Source: Bacteroidetes bacterium OLB12
GTDB lineage: Bacteria; Bacteroidota; Bacteroidia; Cytophagales; Cyclobacteriaceae
NCBI GenBank assembly: GCA_001567185.1
Contig: LNFR01000094.1
Coordinates: 1 to 55,083, forward strand
Length of the DNA stretch: 55,083 bases
Direction: 5' to 3'
In this document: positions 46,426 to 55,083 of the stretch, in pieces
How positions within the stretch are numbered: the first letter of the stretch is position 1
How the letters are laid out: every line of letters begins with the position of its first letter
Position numbers and translations under genes: made by a program
Notes under the pieces: model-generated
The model's database searches: none
Told to the model about the DNA's origin: nothing
Seen by the model: the letters and a program-made list of their open reading frames with translations, nothing else

Positions 46426-47590
46426 CTCGTGCAGATTTCTCCCAAACCACCGATTGCTTTTTGCGCAGCAGGCGCAATGCTCCGGCAAATACCGATAGGT
46501 TCATCATGGTGAAATAGTAGGGAATAAAAAATCCTTTAATGCCAATCTTCTTGTCGCGGAGAAGATGCCCGGCCAGTGCTAAGAAATAGAAAGCACACTG
46601 GGCCACAAACGTTAACTGGTAGAAAGCAGCGTAAGGTATCAGAATACTATTGGTAACCAAAACAAGAAGAAGTGCAAGGGGAGCTAAAGACCAACGCATG
46701 GCCCGGTGCGAAACATATTGCCAGCTAATCCAGCCATATTTAAAAACATTCAGCAACTCAGGTAGCCGCAGTATTGCTTGTATTCCTCCAGCGGAAATTC
46801 TCACTTTTCGTTTCCACTCATCTTTAATGCTGGCCGAAGCGGTTTCTATCGCATACGCATCAGGCTCGTAGGCAAAACGATAACCGGCAGCAACAACTTT
46901 CATAGAAGTAACAAAGTCTTCAATGATTGTATCGGTATGTGGGTTTACGTACAACTCCTTTCTAACAGCAAATAATTCACCGGCTGCACCAATGGCAGTT
47001 GTAAATTTTGAGTCCATCGTTTTAAGAGCCGATTCATATTTCCAGTAAAGTCCTTCACCAGCCCCGGAAGCATTGTCCTGGCTTAATGAAACAATTCGTT
47101 TCTCTCCGGCAACGCCACCAACTTTAGGATCGGCAAAGTGCCGCACTATATTTTTCAAAGCTTCTTTATTGAGATCGGTATTGGCATCGGAGAAAATAAC
47201 AATGGGGGTTTCTACTTTCTCCATGATCCGGTTTACGGCATGAATTTTACCTTTTCGTTCGGGTGTATGAAATACAGTTACGGCAGGATAGCCCTGGCAT
47301 AGTTCTACGGTTTTGTCTGTGGATCCATCGGCTACAATCCAGAGTCGCACCTTGTTGGCCGGGTAATCTAGTTCTAAAGAATTTTTAATTTTTTGTTCGA
47401 TATATTTCTCCTCGTTATAGGCTGCTACCAACAGGGTGATTTCTGGCAGATCATGATCCGGAGGTACCGAGGGGGCCTTATTTTTCCCAAAAACCTTGCT
47501 CAGAATGTAAATTATCAGGCCATATCCTACATAGGTGTATGCCACAATGGCCAAACTAAGCCAAAACAGTAAAAAAATGACAATAAACAC
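46415..47590 (-). CDS. Membrane glycosyltransferase of family 2 (cellulose synthase/hyaluronan synthase-like)
   Basis: A 391-residue processive-type GT2. One N-terminal helix (FIVIFLLFWLSLAIVAYTYVG) precedes a catalytic domain with LLVAAYNEEKYIEQKI, VADGSTDKT, FSDANTDLN, GAAGELFAVRKEL and TIIEDFVTSMKV. Three C-terminal helices follow (LAPLALLLVLVTNSILIPYA and later). This layout fits synthesis of an exported polysaccharide or glycolipid. No partner transport genes are adjacent. The next gene, divergent, is the giant repeat protein. Confidence 0.88.
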   Translation of the reverse strand: MFIVIFLLFWLSLAIVAYTYVGYGLIIYILSKVFGKNKAPSVPPDHDLPEITLLVAAYNEEKYIEQKIKNSLELDYPANKVRLWIVADGSTDKTVELCQGYPAVTVFHTPERKGKIHAVNRIMEKVETPIVIFSDANTDLNKEALKNIVRHFADPKVGGVAGEKRIVSLSQDNASGAGEGLYWKYESALKTMDSKFTTAIGAAGELFAVRKELYVNPHTDTIIEDFVTSMKVVAAGYRFAYEPDAYAIETASASIKDEWKRKVRISAGGIQAILRLPELLNVFKYGWISWQYVSHRAMRWSLAPLALLLVLVTNSILIPYAAFYQLTFVAQCAFYFLALAGHLLRDKKIGIKGFFIPYYFTMMNLSVFAGALRLLRKKQSVVWEKSARAEK

Positions 47591-47668
47591 GTTTTTTGAA
47601 TGAAATTAAGGTGCGAAGCTACGAGTTACATTTAATTTTGAATACGGATAAACTCCGGTTCTTTGTAC

Positions 47669-47676
47669 TACCTTTG
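47669..47676 (+). promoter_or_regulatory. Bacteroidota -7 box of the giant repeat protein gene
   Basis: TACCTTTG is a perfect TAnnTTTG match, about 98 bases before the ATG. The nearest TTG upstream is 28 bases away, so the -33 element is weak. Transcription from here would include the whole structured leader. Confidence 0.5.
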
Positions 47677-47682
47677 ATGGTT

Positions 47683-47753
47683 CTGAGCCTTTTAAAGGTA
47701 AAATCTCCCGGAAACATTACATCTCCGGCTGGTTCGGAACCGAAATAGCTCAG
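47683..47753 (+). promoter_or_regulatory. Candidate structured leader RNA before the giant repeat protein
   Basis: CTGAGC (47683-47688) and GCTCAG (47748-47753) can close an outer stem. Inside are CCGGA/TCCGG (47708-47712 with 47724-47728, 11-base loop) and GGTT/AACC (47731-47734 with 47738-47741). This gives a small multi-branched fold 20 bases before the start codon. It does not match any riboswitch consensus I know. Pairing is seen by eye; a regulatory role is inference. Confidence 0.4.
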
Positions 47754-47773
47754 GTCTGACTTAGTTTGGCTTT

Positions 47774-50700
47774 ATGTTGATGAAGAATTTAAGGTATTTA
47801 ATTACTGGGATTACCCTTTTCCTAACAATTGGCTCTAAATCGGAGGCAGCCCCTGGAAATGGATTGGCACCCCAAATTCAGGTAAGTATTGCGTCTGCCA
47901 TCACTTCGGGCGATACCCACGATTTTGGAAATGTAAATCTACTTTCATCAACCGCTCCCCTTACCATCAAAATTGAAAATATCGGTACACCGGAAGATCT
48001 TACCATTACTTCAGTGTTGGTAACAGGCACCCATGCTTCCGATTTTACGCTGGATACATCGGGGTTATTGGGTGCTGTACCTCCTGCTGGCTCAACATCC
48101 TTTACGGTTGTATTTGCACCTTCGGCCAGTGGTACCAGAACGGCAGCCATCGAAATTCAATCGGATGATGCCGGTGGTACTTTTGTTATCAACCTGACGG
48201 GGGTTGGGGTTAAGCTGAATCAAACAATAACCTTTGGAGCATTAACACCCCAGACTTATGGTGATGCAAGTTTTACTCTTTCTGCTACGGCAACCTCCGG
48301 CCTGCCGGTAAGTTATGTAAGCAATAATCCATCGGTTGCAACCGTAAGCGGAAATATAGTTACGATAGTGGGAGCGGGTTCTGCCGACATAACAGCATCT
48401 CAGTCCGGTGATGCTACTTACCTGGCAGCCACATCGGTATCTCAAACATTAGTTATTAATAAGGCAACGCTAACCGCTACCGCCAACGATCAAACAAGAG
48501 TATATAACACCTTCGATCCTGTATTTACAATTTCCTATTCCGGTTTTGTAAATGGCGATGATGAATCGGATCTGGATACTCCCCCTACCGCCACCACCAC
48601 GGCTGTTTTGTTGAGCCCGGTTAATACTTATCCCATACTACCTGCAGGCGGAGTTGATAACAATTATTCGTTTACATATGTAAACGGCACACTCACCATT
48701 ACCAAAGCAACTCCTGTAATTACCTGGAATAATCCAGCGGCAATCACGTATGGTACTTTATTAAGCGCTACCCAATTGAATGCCACAAGTGGTGGTGTGG
48801 CCGGAACATTTACCTACACACCTGCTTCGGGCACGTTGTTGAATGCAGGAGCAAACCAAAGCTTAAGTGTTGACTTTGTTCCTACGGATGCGGTGAATTA
48901 TAATTCCGTACTGGGAACCACGGTTCAAATCACAGTTAATAAAGCCACACTTACCGCTACAGCTGATAATAAAACTCGGGTGTATGGTGCAGCTGATCCC
49001 GCCTTCACCATTGCTTATTCCGGTTTTGTAAACAGCGAGACTTCATCGGTAATTGATAGTCCACCAACAGCTGGAACCACGGCAACTGCCTCATCAGATG
49101 TAGGAAGTTATCCCATTACATTAACGGGTGGAACAGACAATAATTACACGATTAACCTGGTGGCCGGCACGTTGTCGGTTACAAAAGCCACGCTCACCGC
49201 CACAGCAGAAAATAAAAGCCGGGCTTATGGTGCAGCCGATCCTGCCTTCACCATTGCTTATTCTGGTTTTGTAAACGGAAACACATCAGCCGATATTGAT
49301 ACTCCACCTGCAATTAACACGAGTGCAGGCTCCGCAACATCTCCGGGAGTTTATCCAATAACCCTTACCGGAGGTGTTGACAATAATTATGAACTAACTC
49401 TGGTAGATGGTTCATTAACGATAACCAAGGCTTTGCTTACCGTTACTGCAAATGATCAATCCCGACAATATGGGGCAGCAAATCCGACCCTTACGGTAAC
49501 TTATTCCGGATTTGCGAACAGTGAAACACCAGCCAACCTTACAACGGCACCCATAGCTTCTACTGTTGCGGTCGGTACTTCTAATGTGGGTACGTACCCC
49601 ATTACGGTTAGCGGTGGTGTGTCTGGCAATTACGATTTTAGTTACGTAGCGGGTACTCTTACTATAACAAAATCAACCGTTATCGCAACTGCCAATAATC
49701 AAACCCGAACCTATGGAGCTACTAATCCGACCTTAACCATTACTTACACAGGGTTTGCAAATGGAGAAACATTTTCAGTATTAGATGTTCAACCTACCAC
49801 CAGTACAACTGCTGGGGCCACATCACCGGTGGGTAGCTATCCGATTCAGGTAACAGGAGGTTCGGATGGTAACTATTTAATTGCCCCGGTATCGGGAACA
49901 CTTACGATCACCAAGGCTACCTTAACGGCAACAGCTGTTAATGCAAGCCGCCCATACGGGTCGGTTAACCCAACGTTTACAATCAGCTATCTTGGGTTTC
50001 AAAATGGAGAAAATGCTTCTGTATTGGATACAGCACCGCAAACAAATTCGGCAGCCACATTTACCTCCGATGCAGGTACCTACCCGATTACCGTTTCCGG
50101 GGGATCGGATAATAACTACGATTTTACCTATGTAAATGGTACGCTTACCATTACCAAAGTTACGATTACAGCTACTGCGGCCAATGCAAGCCGGGTATTT
50201 GGTACAGAAAACCCAACCTTTACTATTAACTACACCGGTTTTGTAAATGGGGAAGACGCCAGTGATCTGGATGCACTTCCGGTGGCCAGTACAACAGCAA
50301 CTACGGGTAGCAATGTAGGAACCTATCCTATAACCGTGAGTGGAGGTGCCGATGTGAATTACAATTTTACCTATGTAAACGGAACATTAACGATCACAAA
50401 AGCCACGCCTACTGTTACGTGGAATAATCCATCGGCTATTGTTTATGGAACTGCGTTGGGAGCAACCCAGTTGAATGCCACAGCGTCTGTAGCGGGTTCA
50501 TTTGTATATACACCGGCATCTGGCACAGTGTTACATGTTGGTGCTAATCAGGTTTTGTCGGTGAACTTTACACCCACCGATGCCACTAACTATAATTCCG
50601 TATCGGGCACTACGGTTTTAATTACGGTTAACAAAGCAACTCTTACAGCCACTGCTAATAATTTGTCGCGCACCTATGGGGCATCAAATCCTACTTTAAC

Positions 50701-53700
50701 CATTTCCTATTCCGGGTTTGTGAATGGAGACAATGTATCTGTACTTGATACACAACCTTCAATCGCTACCGCAGTTAACAGTACAACCGCGGTTGGTACA
50801 TATCCCATTACTTTGAGTGGGGGAGGGGATAATAACTACGATTTTGTATTGGTAAATGGCACGTTTACCATCACGAAAGCCACCCTGGTTGCAACAGCAC
50901 AGAATGCCAGCCGGGTTTATGGAGCCAATAACCCTGCTTTCGTAATAACCTATACGGGCTTTATGAACGGTGAAAATTCCAGTGTGCTGGATACACCTCC
51001 CGGTGCAAGTTCGGCTGCAACGGCAACCAGTGCAGTTGGCACTTATCCGATTGTGGTGTCCGGAGGGTTGGATAACAATTATACATTTACTTATACTTCA
51101 GGTACGCTCACCATTACAAAGGCTGTGATTACCGCCACAGTTGCCAATGCAACCCGAATCTATGGTGTGGCTAACCCAACGTTTAATATTACTTATTCGG
51201 GGTTTGTTAATTCGGAAACGGCAGCAGTGCTGGATGTTTTGCCTACTGCAAGTACTCCTGCTGGGCCAACCAGTAATGTGGGTGCTTATCCTATCAATGC
51301 ATCGGGGGGTAGTGATAACAATTATTCATTTACCTATGTAAGTGGTATTCTCACCATTACAAAGGCAACTCCGGTTGTTACCTGGAATAACCCGGCCGCT
51401 ATTACTTACGGTACTTCGTTAAGCGCTACACAACTAAATGCTACGGCAACAGTTACCGGAAGTTTTGTTTACACACCTCCGGCAGGTACAGTATTGAACG
51501 CAGGGGCTAACCAGGTCTTGTCGGTAAACTTTACACCAACGGATGCCATCAACTATGAGTCAGTTAGTGGAACTACTGTTCAGATTACCGTAAACAAGGC
51601 TACCCCTGTATTGTCCTGGCCACCGCCTTCAGCCATTACATACGGCACACCGTTAGGAGGCTCGCAGTTAAATGCAACGGCTAATGTTGCGGGTACGTTT
51701 GTCTATTCTCCGGCAAGCGGAACCGTGTTAAATGCAGGAGCCAACCAAACCTTATCCGTAAACTTTACACCAACGGATGGTACCAATTATAATTCAGTAT
51801 CCGGATTTACAACCCAGATTACTGTAAATAAAGCAACACCGGTGGTAACCTGGAATAATCCGGCTGCCATTACGTACGGAACACCTTTAAGTGCTACCCA
51901 ACTGAATGCTACAGCAACGGTGCCGGGTAATTTTGTATATGCGCCCGGCCTTGGTACAATACTAAATGCCGGTGCTAACCAGACCTTGTCGGTTAACTTT
52001 ACACCTACCGATGCTGTAAACTATAACTCAGTTAACGGAACTACGGTATTGATTACAGTTAATAAGGCTACACCCACTGTTACGTGGAATAACCCGGCTG
52101 CCATTACGTATGGAACTGCATTGGGAGCAACGCAGTTAAATGCTACGGCATCCGTTAGCGGAAGTTTTGTTTACACACCTCCGGCAGGAACAATTTTAAA
52201 TGCGGGTGCGAATCAAACCCTTTCAGTAAACTTTACACCTACTGATATCAACAACTATAATCCGGTTAACGGAACTACTGTACTAATTACGGTAGGCAAA
52301 GCTACTCCCACTATAACGTGGAACAACCCAGCGCCCATAACCTACGGTACCGCCCTAAGTGCCACACAACTGAATGCATCGTCCCCGGTTGCCGGTACAT
52401 TTGTTTATACACCAACAATCGGAACATTGTTGAATGCAGGAGCAAACCAGGTGTTATCTGTAAACTTTACTCCAACAGATGCTTCCAACTATAATTCCGT
52501 AACAAACGTACAACGCCTGATTACGGTTAATAAGGCTACTCCGGTTATTACGTGGACTAATCCGGCTCCTATTATTTATGGAACACCGCTAAGCGCCACC
52601 CAACTTAATGCAACGGCTAATGTACCAGGCACCCTGGTTTACACACCAGCGGCCGGCACAATCTTAAATACGGGCGCTAACCAAACGTTAACTGTAAACT
52701 TTACTCCAACGGATGCATCAAACTATAATTTGGTATCCGGAACAACGGTATCGATTACAGTAAATAAAGCAACACCGGTAGTAAGTTGGTCAACCCCACT
52801 GCCGATTAAAATAAATGAGCCCTTAACGGCTGCGCAATTAAATGCCACAGCAAATGTGCCGGGTACGTTTAGTTATTCTCCTGCTGCAGGCACCTCCTTT
52901 GCCAGTGTGGGTACCTATACCCTAACCGTAAGTTTTACACCTGCCGATGCAACAAACTATAACAACGTGCCTAGTACGCAGGTACAAATTCAGGTAAACA
53001 ATAAAGACAATCCGGTTGTAACCTGGAATAATCCGGCAGCAATAACGTATGGAACTACACTGGGAGCTACCCAGTTAAATGCTACGGCAAATGTGCCAGG
53101 TACTTTTGTTTACACGCCAGCAGCCGGAACCTTATTGAATGCGGGAGCTAACCAGACGTTATCGGTCAATTTTATTCCCACCGATGCTATTAACTATAAC
53201 TCCGTAAGTGCGAATGTTACTCTTACCGTAAACAAAGCTACGTTAGCGGCAATTGCAACCAGCACCAGCCGGGTTTATGGAGCAGCGAACCCTGCATTTG
53301 TTATAACCTATGCCGGGTTTGTGAATGGAGAAACGGAGTCAGTCATTGATACACCGCCCACTGCCTCCAGTTCGGCTATTGCCGGAAGCAATGCCGGAAG
53401 TTCATTTCCTATTGTTCCGGCCGGAGGTCAGGATAATAATTATACATTCAACTATATAAACGGCACACTAACCATCACCAAAGCTGCGCTTATTGCCCGG
53501 GCAGACGATAAAGCCAGACTATATGGTACGGCTAATCCTGCTCTTACAATTGGATATACTGGCTTTGTTAATGGAGATACCGAAGCAGACATTACACCTC
53601 CCGGAATTTCTACCACGGCAACAATTACAAGTAATGTGGGTACTTATCCCATTCAATTGAGTGGAGGAATTTCAACCAATTATACCTTTACATTGCAAAA

Positions 53701-55083
53701 TGGAACACTTACCATTAATAAGGCCACGCTGGTTGCCCGTGCAGATGATAAATCGAAATCATACGGGCAGGTAAATCCTGCATTAACGATTTCGTACACC
53801 GGTTTTTTAAATGGCGATAATACGGCTTCCATAACACAGCCCACCATCGCCACTACGGCAAACAACACAAGCAATGTGGGTACTTATCCAATCACCTTAA
53901 GTGGTGGGGCCGCTCAGAATTATGCATTTGTACTGCAGCCAGGAACACTTACAGTTAATAAAGCAGATCTTACTGTTACGGCTAATAATCAGACCAGAGT
54001 CTACGGTGCATCAAACCCCACGTTCACCTTGGTATATTCTGGTTTTATGAATGGAGAAACTGTTTCGGTTGTAAATGTTCGGCCAGTAGCCGCTACATCG
54101 GCTACCGTTACCAGCAATGCCGGTACTTATCCTATAACTTTATCCGGAGGATCAGACAATAATTATAATCTGAACCTTGTGTCGGGAACCCTTACGGTAA
54201 GTAAAGCTGCCATCAATGCTGTTGTAGTTAGCACATCCCGTACTTATGGAGCCCTAAATCCGGTCTTTACAATTAACTACTCCGGTTTTAGGAATGGCGA
54301 TGATGCTTCAGATTTCGACACACCACCTATGGCAAGCACTACGGCAACGGTAACCAGTGCTGTCGGAACTTACCCGATTACGGCCTCGGGTGGGATTGAT
54401 AATAATTACACCTTTAACTATACGAGTGGAACGCTTACCATTACCAAAGCCGTGTTAACGGCAACAGCAGCAAGCACCAGCAGACCTTACGGAACGCCTA
54501 ACCCGGTTTTTGTAATCAACTATTCTGGTTTTGTAAACGGTGAAAACAGTTCTGTGATTGATGTGCTTCCTTCTGCAACCACTACAGCAATTGCAGCAAG
54601 TCCAATTGGTACCTATCCCATAAATGTTTCCGGTGGGTCGGATAACAATTACTCCTTTGTTTATGTAAACGGAGTGCTTACGGTTGGTAAGACTGCGCCC
54701 ATTGTTACATGGAATAACCCGGCACCCATTGTATATGGTACTGCATTAAGTTCAACGCAGCTAAACGCCACCGCAAATGTTTCGGGTACGTTTACCTATA
54801 CACCTGCCTCCGGAACCATTCTGCAGGCGGGATCAAACCAAATTCTTACCGTTAACTTTACACCAACCGATCAAACAAACTATAGCTCGGTAAATGGGAC
54901 CACGGTATTAATTACCGTAAACAAAGCTACTCCGGTTGTAACCTGGAATAATCCTGCTCCCATAACGTATGGAACACCGTTAAGCGCTACGCAACTGAAT
55001 GCAACAGCCAATGTGCCGGGTACTTTTACTTACTCGCCCATTGCGGGAACGATATTAAATGCGGGTGCCAATCGAACCCTGTC
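47774..55083 (+). CDS. Giant secreted repeat protein with MBG/Ig-like domains, 3' end beyond window
   Basis: The frame is open for 2436 codons to the window edge. The start is ATG 47774, or ATG 47780 two codons later. Residues 1-25 are a signal peptide (NLRYLITGITLFLTIGSKSEA). Residues about 36-146 are a choice-of-anchor-D/Hydin-like beta sandwich (THDFGNVNLLSSTAPLTIKI). Codons from 48221 to 48460 form one Ig-like repeat (QTITFGALTPQTYGDASFTL). From 48461 the protein is only repeats of two kinds, A (about 81 residues, MBG/YDG type) and B (about 78). Proteins of this kind in Bacteroidota usually end in a T9SS sorting domain, which lies outside. An adhesin or gliding-surface protein is likely, but this is inference. 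The DNA is less A/T-homopolymeric than its neighbours, with no frame break seen. Confidence 0.9.
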   Translation, partial: MLMKNLRYLITGITLFLTIGSKSEAAPGNGLAPQIQVSIASAITSGDTHDFGNVNLLSSTAPLTIKIENIGTPEDLTITSVLVTGTHASDFTLDTSGLLGAVPPAGSTSFTVVFAPSASGTRTAAIEIQSDDAGGTFVINLTGVGVKLNQTITFGALTPQTYGDASFTLSATATSGLPVSYVSNNPSVATVSGNIVTIVGAGSADITASQSGDATYLAATSVSQTLVINKATLTATANDQTRVYNTFDPVFTISYSGFVNGDDESDLDTPPTATTTAVLLSPVNTYPILPAGGVDNNYSFTYVNGTLTITKATPVITWNNPAAITYGTLLSATQLNATSGGVAGTFTYTPASGTLLNAGANQSLSVDFVPTDAVNYNSVLGTTVQITVNKATLTATADNKTRVYGAADPAFTIAYSGFVNSETSSVIDSPPTAGTTATASSDVGSYPITLTGGTDNNYTINLVAGTLSVTKATLTATAENKSRAYGAADPAFTIAYSGFVNGNTSADIDTPPAINTSAGSATSPGVYPITLTGGVDNNYELTLVDGSLTITKALLTVTANDQSRQYGAANPTLTVTYSGFANSETPANLTTAPIASTVAVGTSNVGTYPITVSGGVSGNYDFSYVAGTLTITKSTVIATANNQTRTYGATNPTLTITYTGFANGETFSVLDVQPTTSTTAGATSPVGSYPIQVTGGSDGNYLIAPVSGTLTITKATLTATAVNASRPYGSVNPTFTISYLGFQNGENASVLDTAPQTNSAATFTSDAGTYPITVSGGSDNNYDFTYVNGTLTITKVTITATAANASRVFGTENPTFTINYTGFVNGEDASDLDALPVASTTATTGSNVGTYPITVSGGADVNYNFTYVNGTLTITKATPTVTWNNPSAIVYGTALGATQLNATASVAGSFVYTPASGTVLHVGANQVLSVNFTPTDATNYNSVSGTTVLITVNKATLTATANNLSRTYGASNPTLTISYSGFVNGDNVSVLDTQPSIATAVNSTTAVGTYPITLSGGGDNNYDFVLVNGTFTITKATLVATAQNASRVYGANNPAFVITYTGFMNGENSSVLDTPPGASSAATATSAVGTYPIVVSGGLDNNYTFTYTSGTLTITKAVITATVANATRIYGVANPTFNITYSGFVNSETAAVLDVLPTASTPAGPTSNVGAYPINASGGSDNNYSFTYVSGILTITKATPVVTWNNPAAITYGTSLSATQLNATATVTGSFVYTPPAGTVLNAGANQVLSVNFTPTDAINYESVSGTTVQITVNKATPVLSWPPPSAITYGTPLGGSQLNATANVAGTFVYSPASGTVLNAGANQTLSVNFTPTDGTNYNSVSGFTTQITVNKATPVVTWNNPAAITYGTPLSATQLNATATVPGNFVYAPGLGTILNAGANQTLSVNFTPTDAVNYNSVNGTTVLITVNKATPTVTWNNPAAITYGTALGATQLNATASVSGSFVYTPPAGTILNAGANQTLSVNFTPTDINNYNPVNGTTVLITVGKATPTITWNNPAPITYGTALSATQLNASSPVAGTFVYTPTIGTLLNAGANQVLSVNFTPTDASNYNSVTNVQRLITVNKATPVITWTNPAPIIYGTPLSATQLNATANVPGTLVYTPAAGTILNTGANQTLTVNFTPTDASNYNLVSGTTVSITVNKATPVVSWSTPLPIKINEPLTAAQLNATANVPGTFSYSPAAGTSFASVGTYTLTVSFTPADATNYNNVPSTQVQIQVNNKDNPVVTWNNPAAITYGTTLGATQLNATANVPGTFVYTPAAGTLLNAGANQTLSVNFIPTDAINYNSVSANVTLTVNKATLAAIATSTSRVYGAANPAFVITYAGFVNGETESVIDTPPTASSSAIAGSNAGSSFPIVPAGGQDNNYTFNYINGTLTITKAALIARADDKARLYGTANPALTIGYTGFVNGDTEADITPPGISTTATITSNVGTYPIQLSGGISTNYTFTLQNGTLTINKATLVARADDKSKSYGQVNPALTISYTGFLNGDNTASITQPTIATTANNTSNVGTYPITLSGGAAQNYAFVLQPGTLTVNKADLTVTANNQTRVYGASNPTFTLVYSGFMNGETVSVVNVRPVAATSATVTSNAGTYPITLSGGSDNNYNLNLVSGTLTVSKAAINAVVVSTSRTYGALNPVFTINYSGFRNGDDASDFDTPPMASTTATVTSAVGTYPITASGGIDNNYTFNYTSGTLTITKAVLTATAASTSRPYGTPNPVFVINYSGFVNGENSSVIDVLPSATTTAIAASPIGTYPINVSGGSDNNYSFVYVNGVLTVGKTAPIVTWNNPAPIVYGTALSSTQLNATANVSGTFTYTPASGTILQAGSNQILTVNFTPTDQTNYSSVNGTTVLITVNKATPVVTWNNPAPITYGTPLSATQLNATANVPGTFTYSPIAGTILNAGANRTL
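48461..55083 (+). repeat. Array of 28 coding repeats of two types (A: 243 bp, B: 234 bp)
   Basis: Each unit begins at a Lys codon (mostly KAT). Type A starts: 48461, 48941, 49184, 49427, 49670, 49913, 50156, 50633, 50876, 51119, 53234, 53480, 53720, 53960, 54203, 54446. Type B starts: 48704, 50399, 51362, 51596, 51830, 52064, 52298, 52532, 52766, 53003, 54689, 54923 (the last cut by the window). Type A consensus: TATA-NxSRxYGAxNPxFTI-YSGFVNGE, then VGTYPI, GGxDNNY and NGTLTIT. Type B consensus: TPVVTWNNPAAITYGTxL, SATQLNATA, GTFVYTPAAGT and LNAGANQTLSVNFTPTDA. Most spacings are exactly 243 or 234 bases; exceptions are 231, 237, 240 and 246. Confidence 0.93.
51362..53233 (+). repeat. Run of eight consecutive type B repeats
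   Basis: Eight type B units follow each other (starts 51362 to 53003). Neighbouring units share long nearly identical DNA stretches around the NAGANQTLSVNFTPTD segment. The unit at 52766 is diverged: the YGT motif is replaced by INEP, and the LNAGANQ turn by SFASVGTYTLTVSF. The unit at 53003 begins KDNPVVTW rather than KATPVVTW. The pattern suggests local duplication followed by drift. Confidence 0.85.

Noticed and set aside
47683-47753. Cyclic-di-GMP-I (GEMM) riboswitch
   Set aside because: The CCGG-loop-CCGG segment is superficially similar, but the conserved GGACGCAAAGCC core and tetraloop-receptor pair are absent.
48461-55083. CRISPR-like or satellite repeat array
   Set aside because: Units are 234 or 243 bases, all in one open frame with domain-like conservation and no spacers.
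1-55083. Insertion sequences, prophage or tRNA-linked integration
   Set aside because: No transposase, integrase, phage gene, tRNA-like fold or target-site duplication was seen on either strand.

Overview
The window looks like chromosomal DNA of a Bacteroidota bacterium, most likely order Cytophagales. The evidence is the fused lpxC-fabZ gene, a PorX-type regulator, both sorting-domain classes of the type IX secretion system (T9SS), DUF3822 and DUF4296 proteins, and several perfect Bacteroidota -7 promoter boxes (TAnnTTTG). The placement below phylum is an inference from gene content. I saw no rRNA, tRNA, insertion sequence, prophage or CRISPR array.

Layout. 1-5.5 kb: pyrE (cut by the window edge), two NUDIX hydrolases, an unknown membrane-anchored protein - DUF3822 - coaD operon, DUF1573 protein, DUF423 protein and yggS. 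5.6-10.6 kb: a GH3-family protein coupled to a LysE-type exporter, then a short Bat/VWA cluster (DUF58, BatD-like, BatA-like). 10.7-13.4 kb: DUF4296 lipoprotein and mutS2. 14-19.3 kb: lipid A operon (HD hydrolase, lpxD, lpxC-fabZ, lpxA, ABC ATPase). It is divergent from porX-tsaE-alanine dehydrogenase (19.3-22.5 kb). 23.3-28.6 kb: valS, an MFS transporter and an RsmF-like rRNA methyltransferase. 28.6-33.1 kb: five-gene run from fumarylacetoacetase to a secreted M64 peptidase. 33.1-36.5 kb: pdhB, an OmpA/TPR lipoprotein and a frameshifted PspC-type gene. 36.5-41.3 kb: hutH, a T9SS type B protein, ybaB and a glycosyltransferase. 41.4-47.6 kb: hisS, a 51-residue basic protein, a YfcE-type phosphodiesterase, rhlE, a two-domain FKBP lipoprotein and a membrane glycosyltransferase. 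47.8 kb to the end: a giant secreted repeat protein, open for 2436 codons and still unfinished at the window edge.

The giant protein is the most striking object. After a signal peptide, a choice-of-anchor-D-like domain and one Ig-like domain, it carries 28 in-register repeats of two kinds. Sixteen are about 81 residues (type A, YGAxNPxFTIxYSGF) and twelve about 78 residues (type B, YGTxLSATQLNAT), in the order A B A6 B A3 B8 A6 B2. A foldable leader and a perfect -7 box lie upstream.

A second theme is frame disruption. At least fourteen single-base indels, mostly in A/T homopolymers, break otherwise intact conserved genes: pyrE twice, DUF423, yggS, batD-like, ald, valS, rsmF twice, flavin reductase, pspC twice, hisS and FKBP. 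Because valS and hisS should be essential, uncorrected sequencing or assembly error is the likeliest cause. Transcriptional slippage at homopolymers is the biological alternative. I annotated these genes across their full spans and noted each break.
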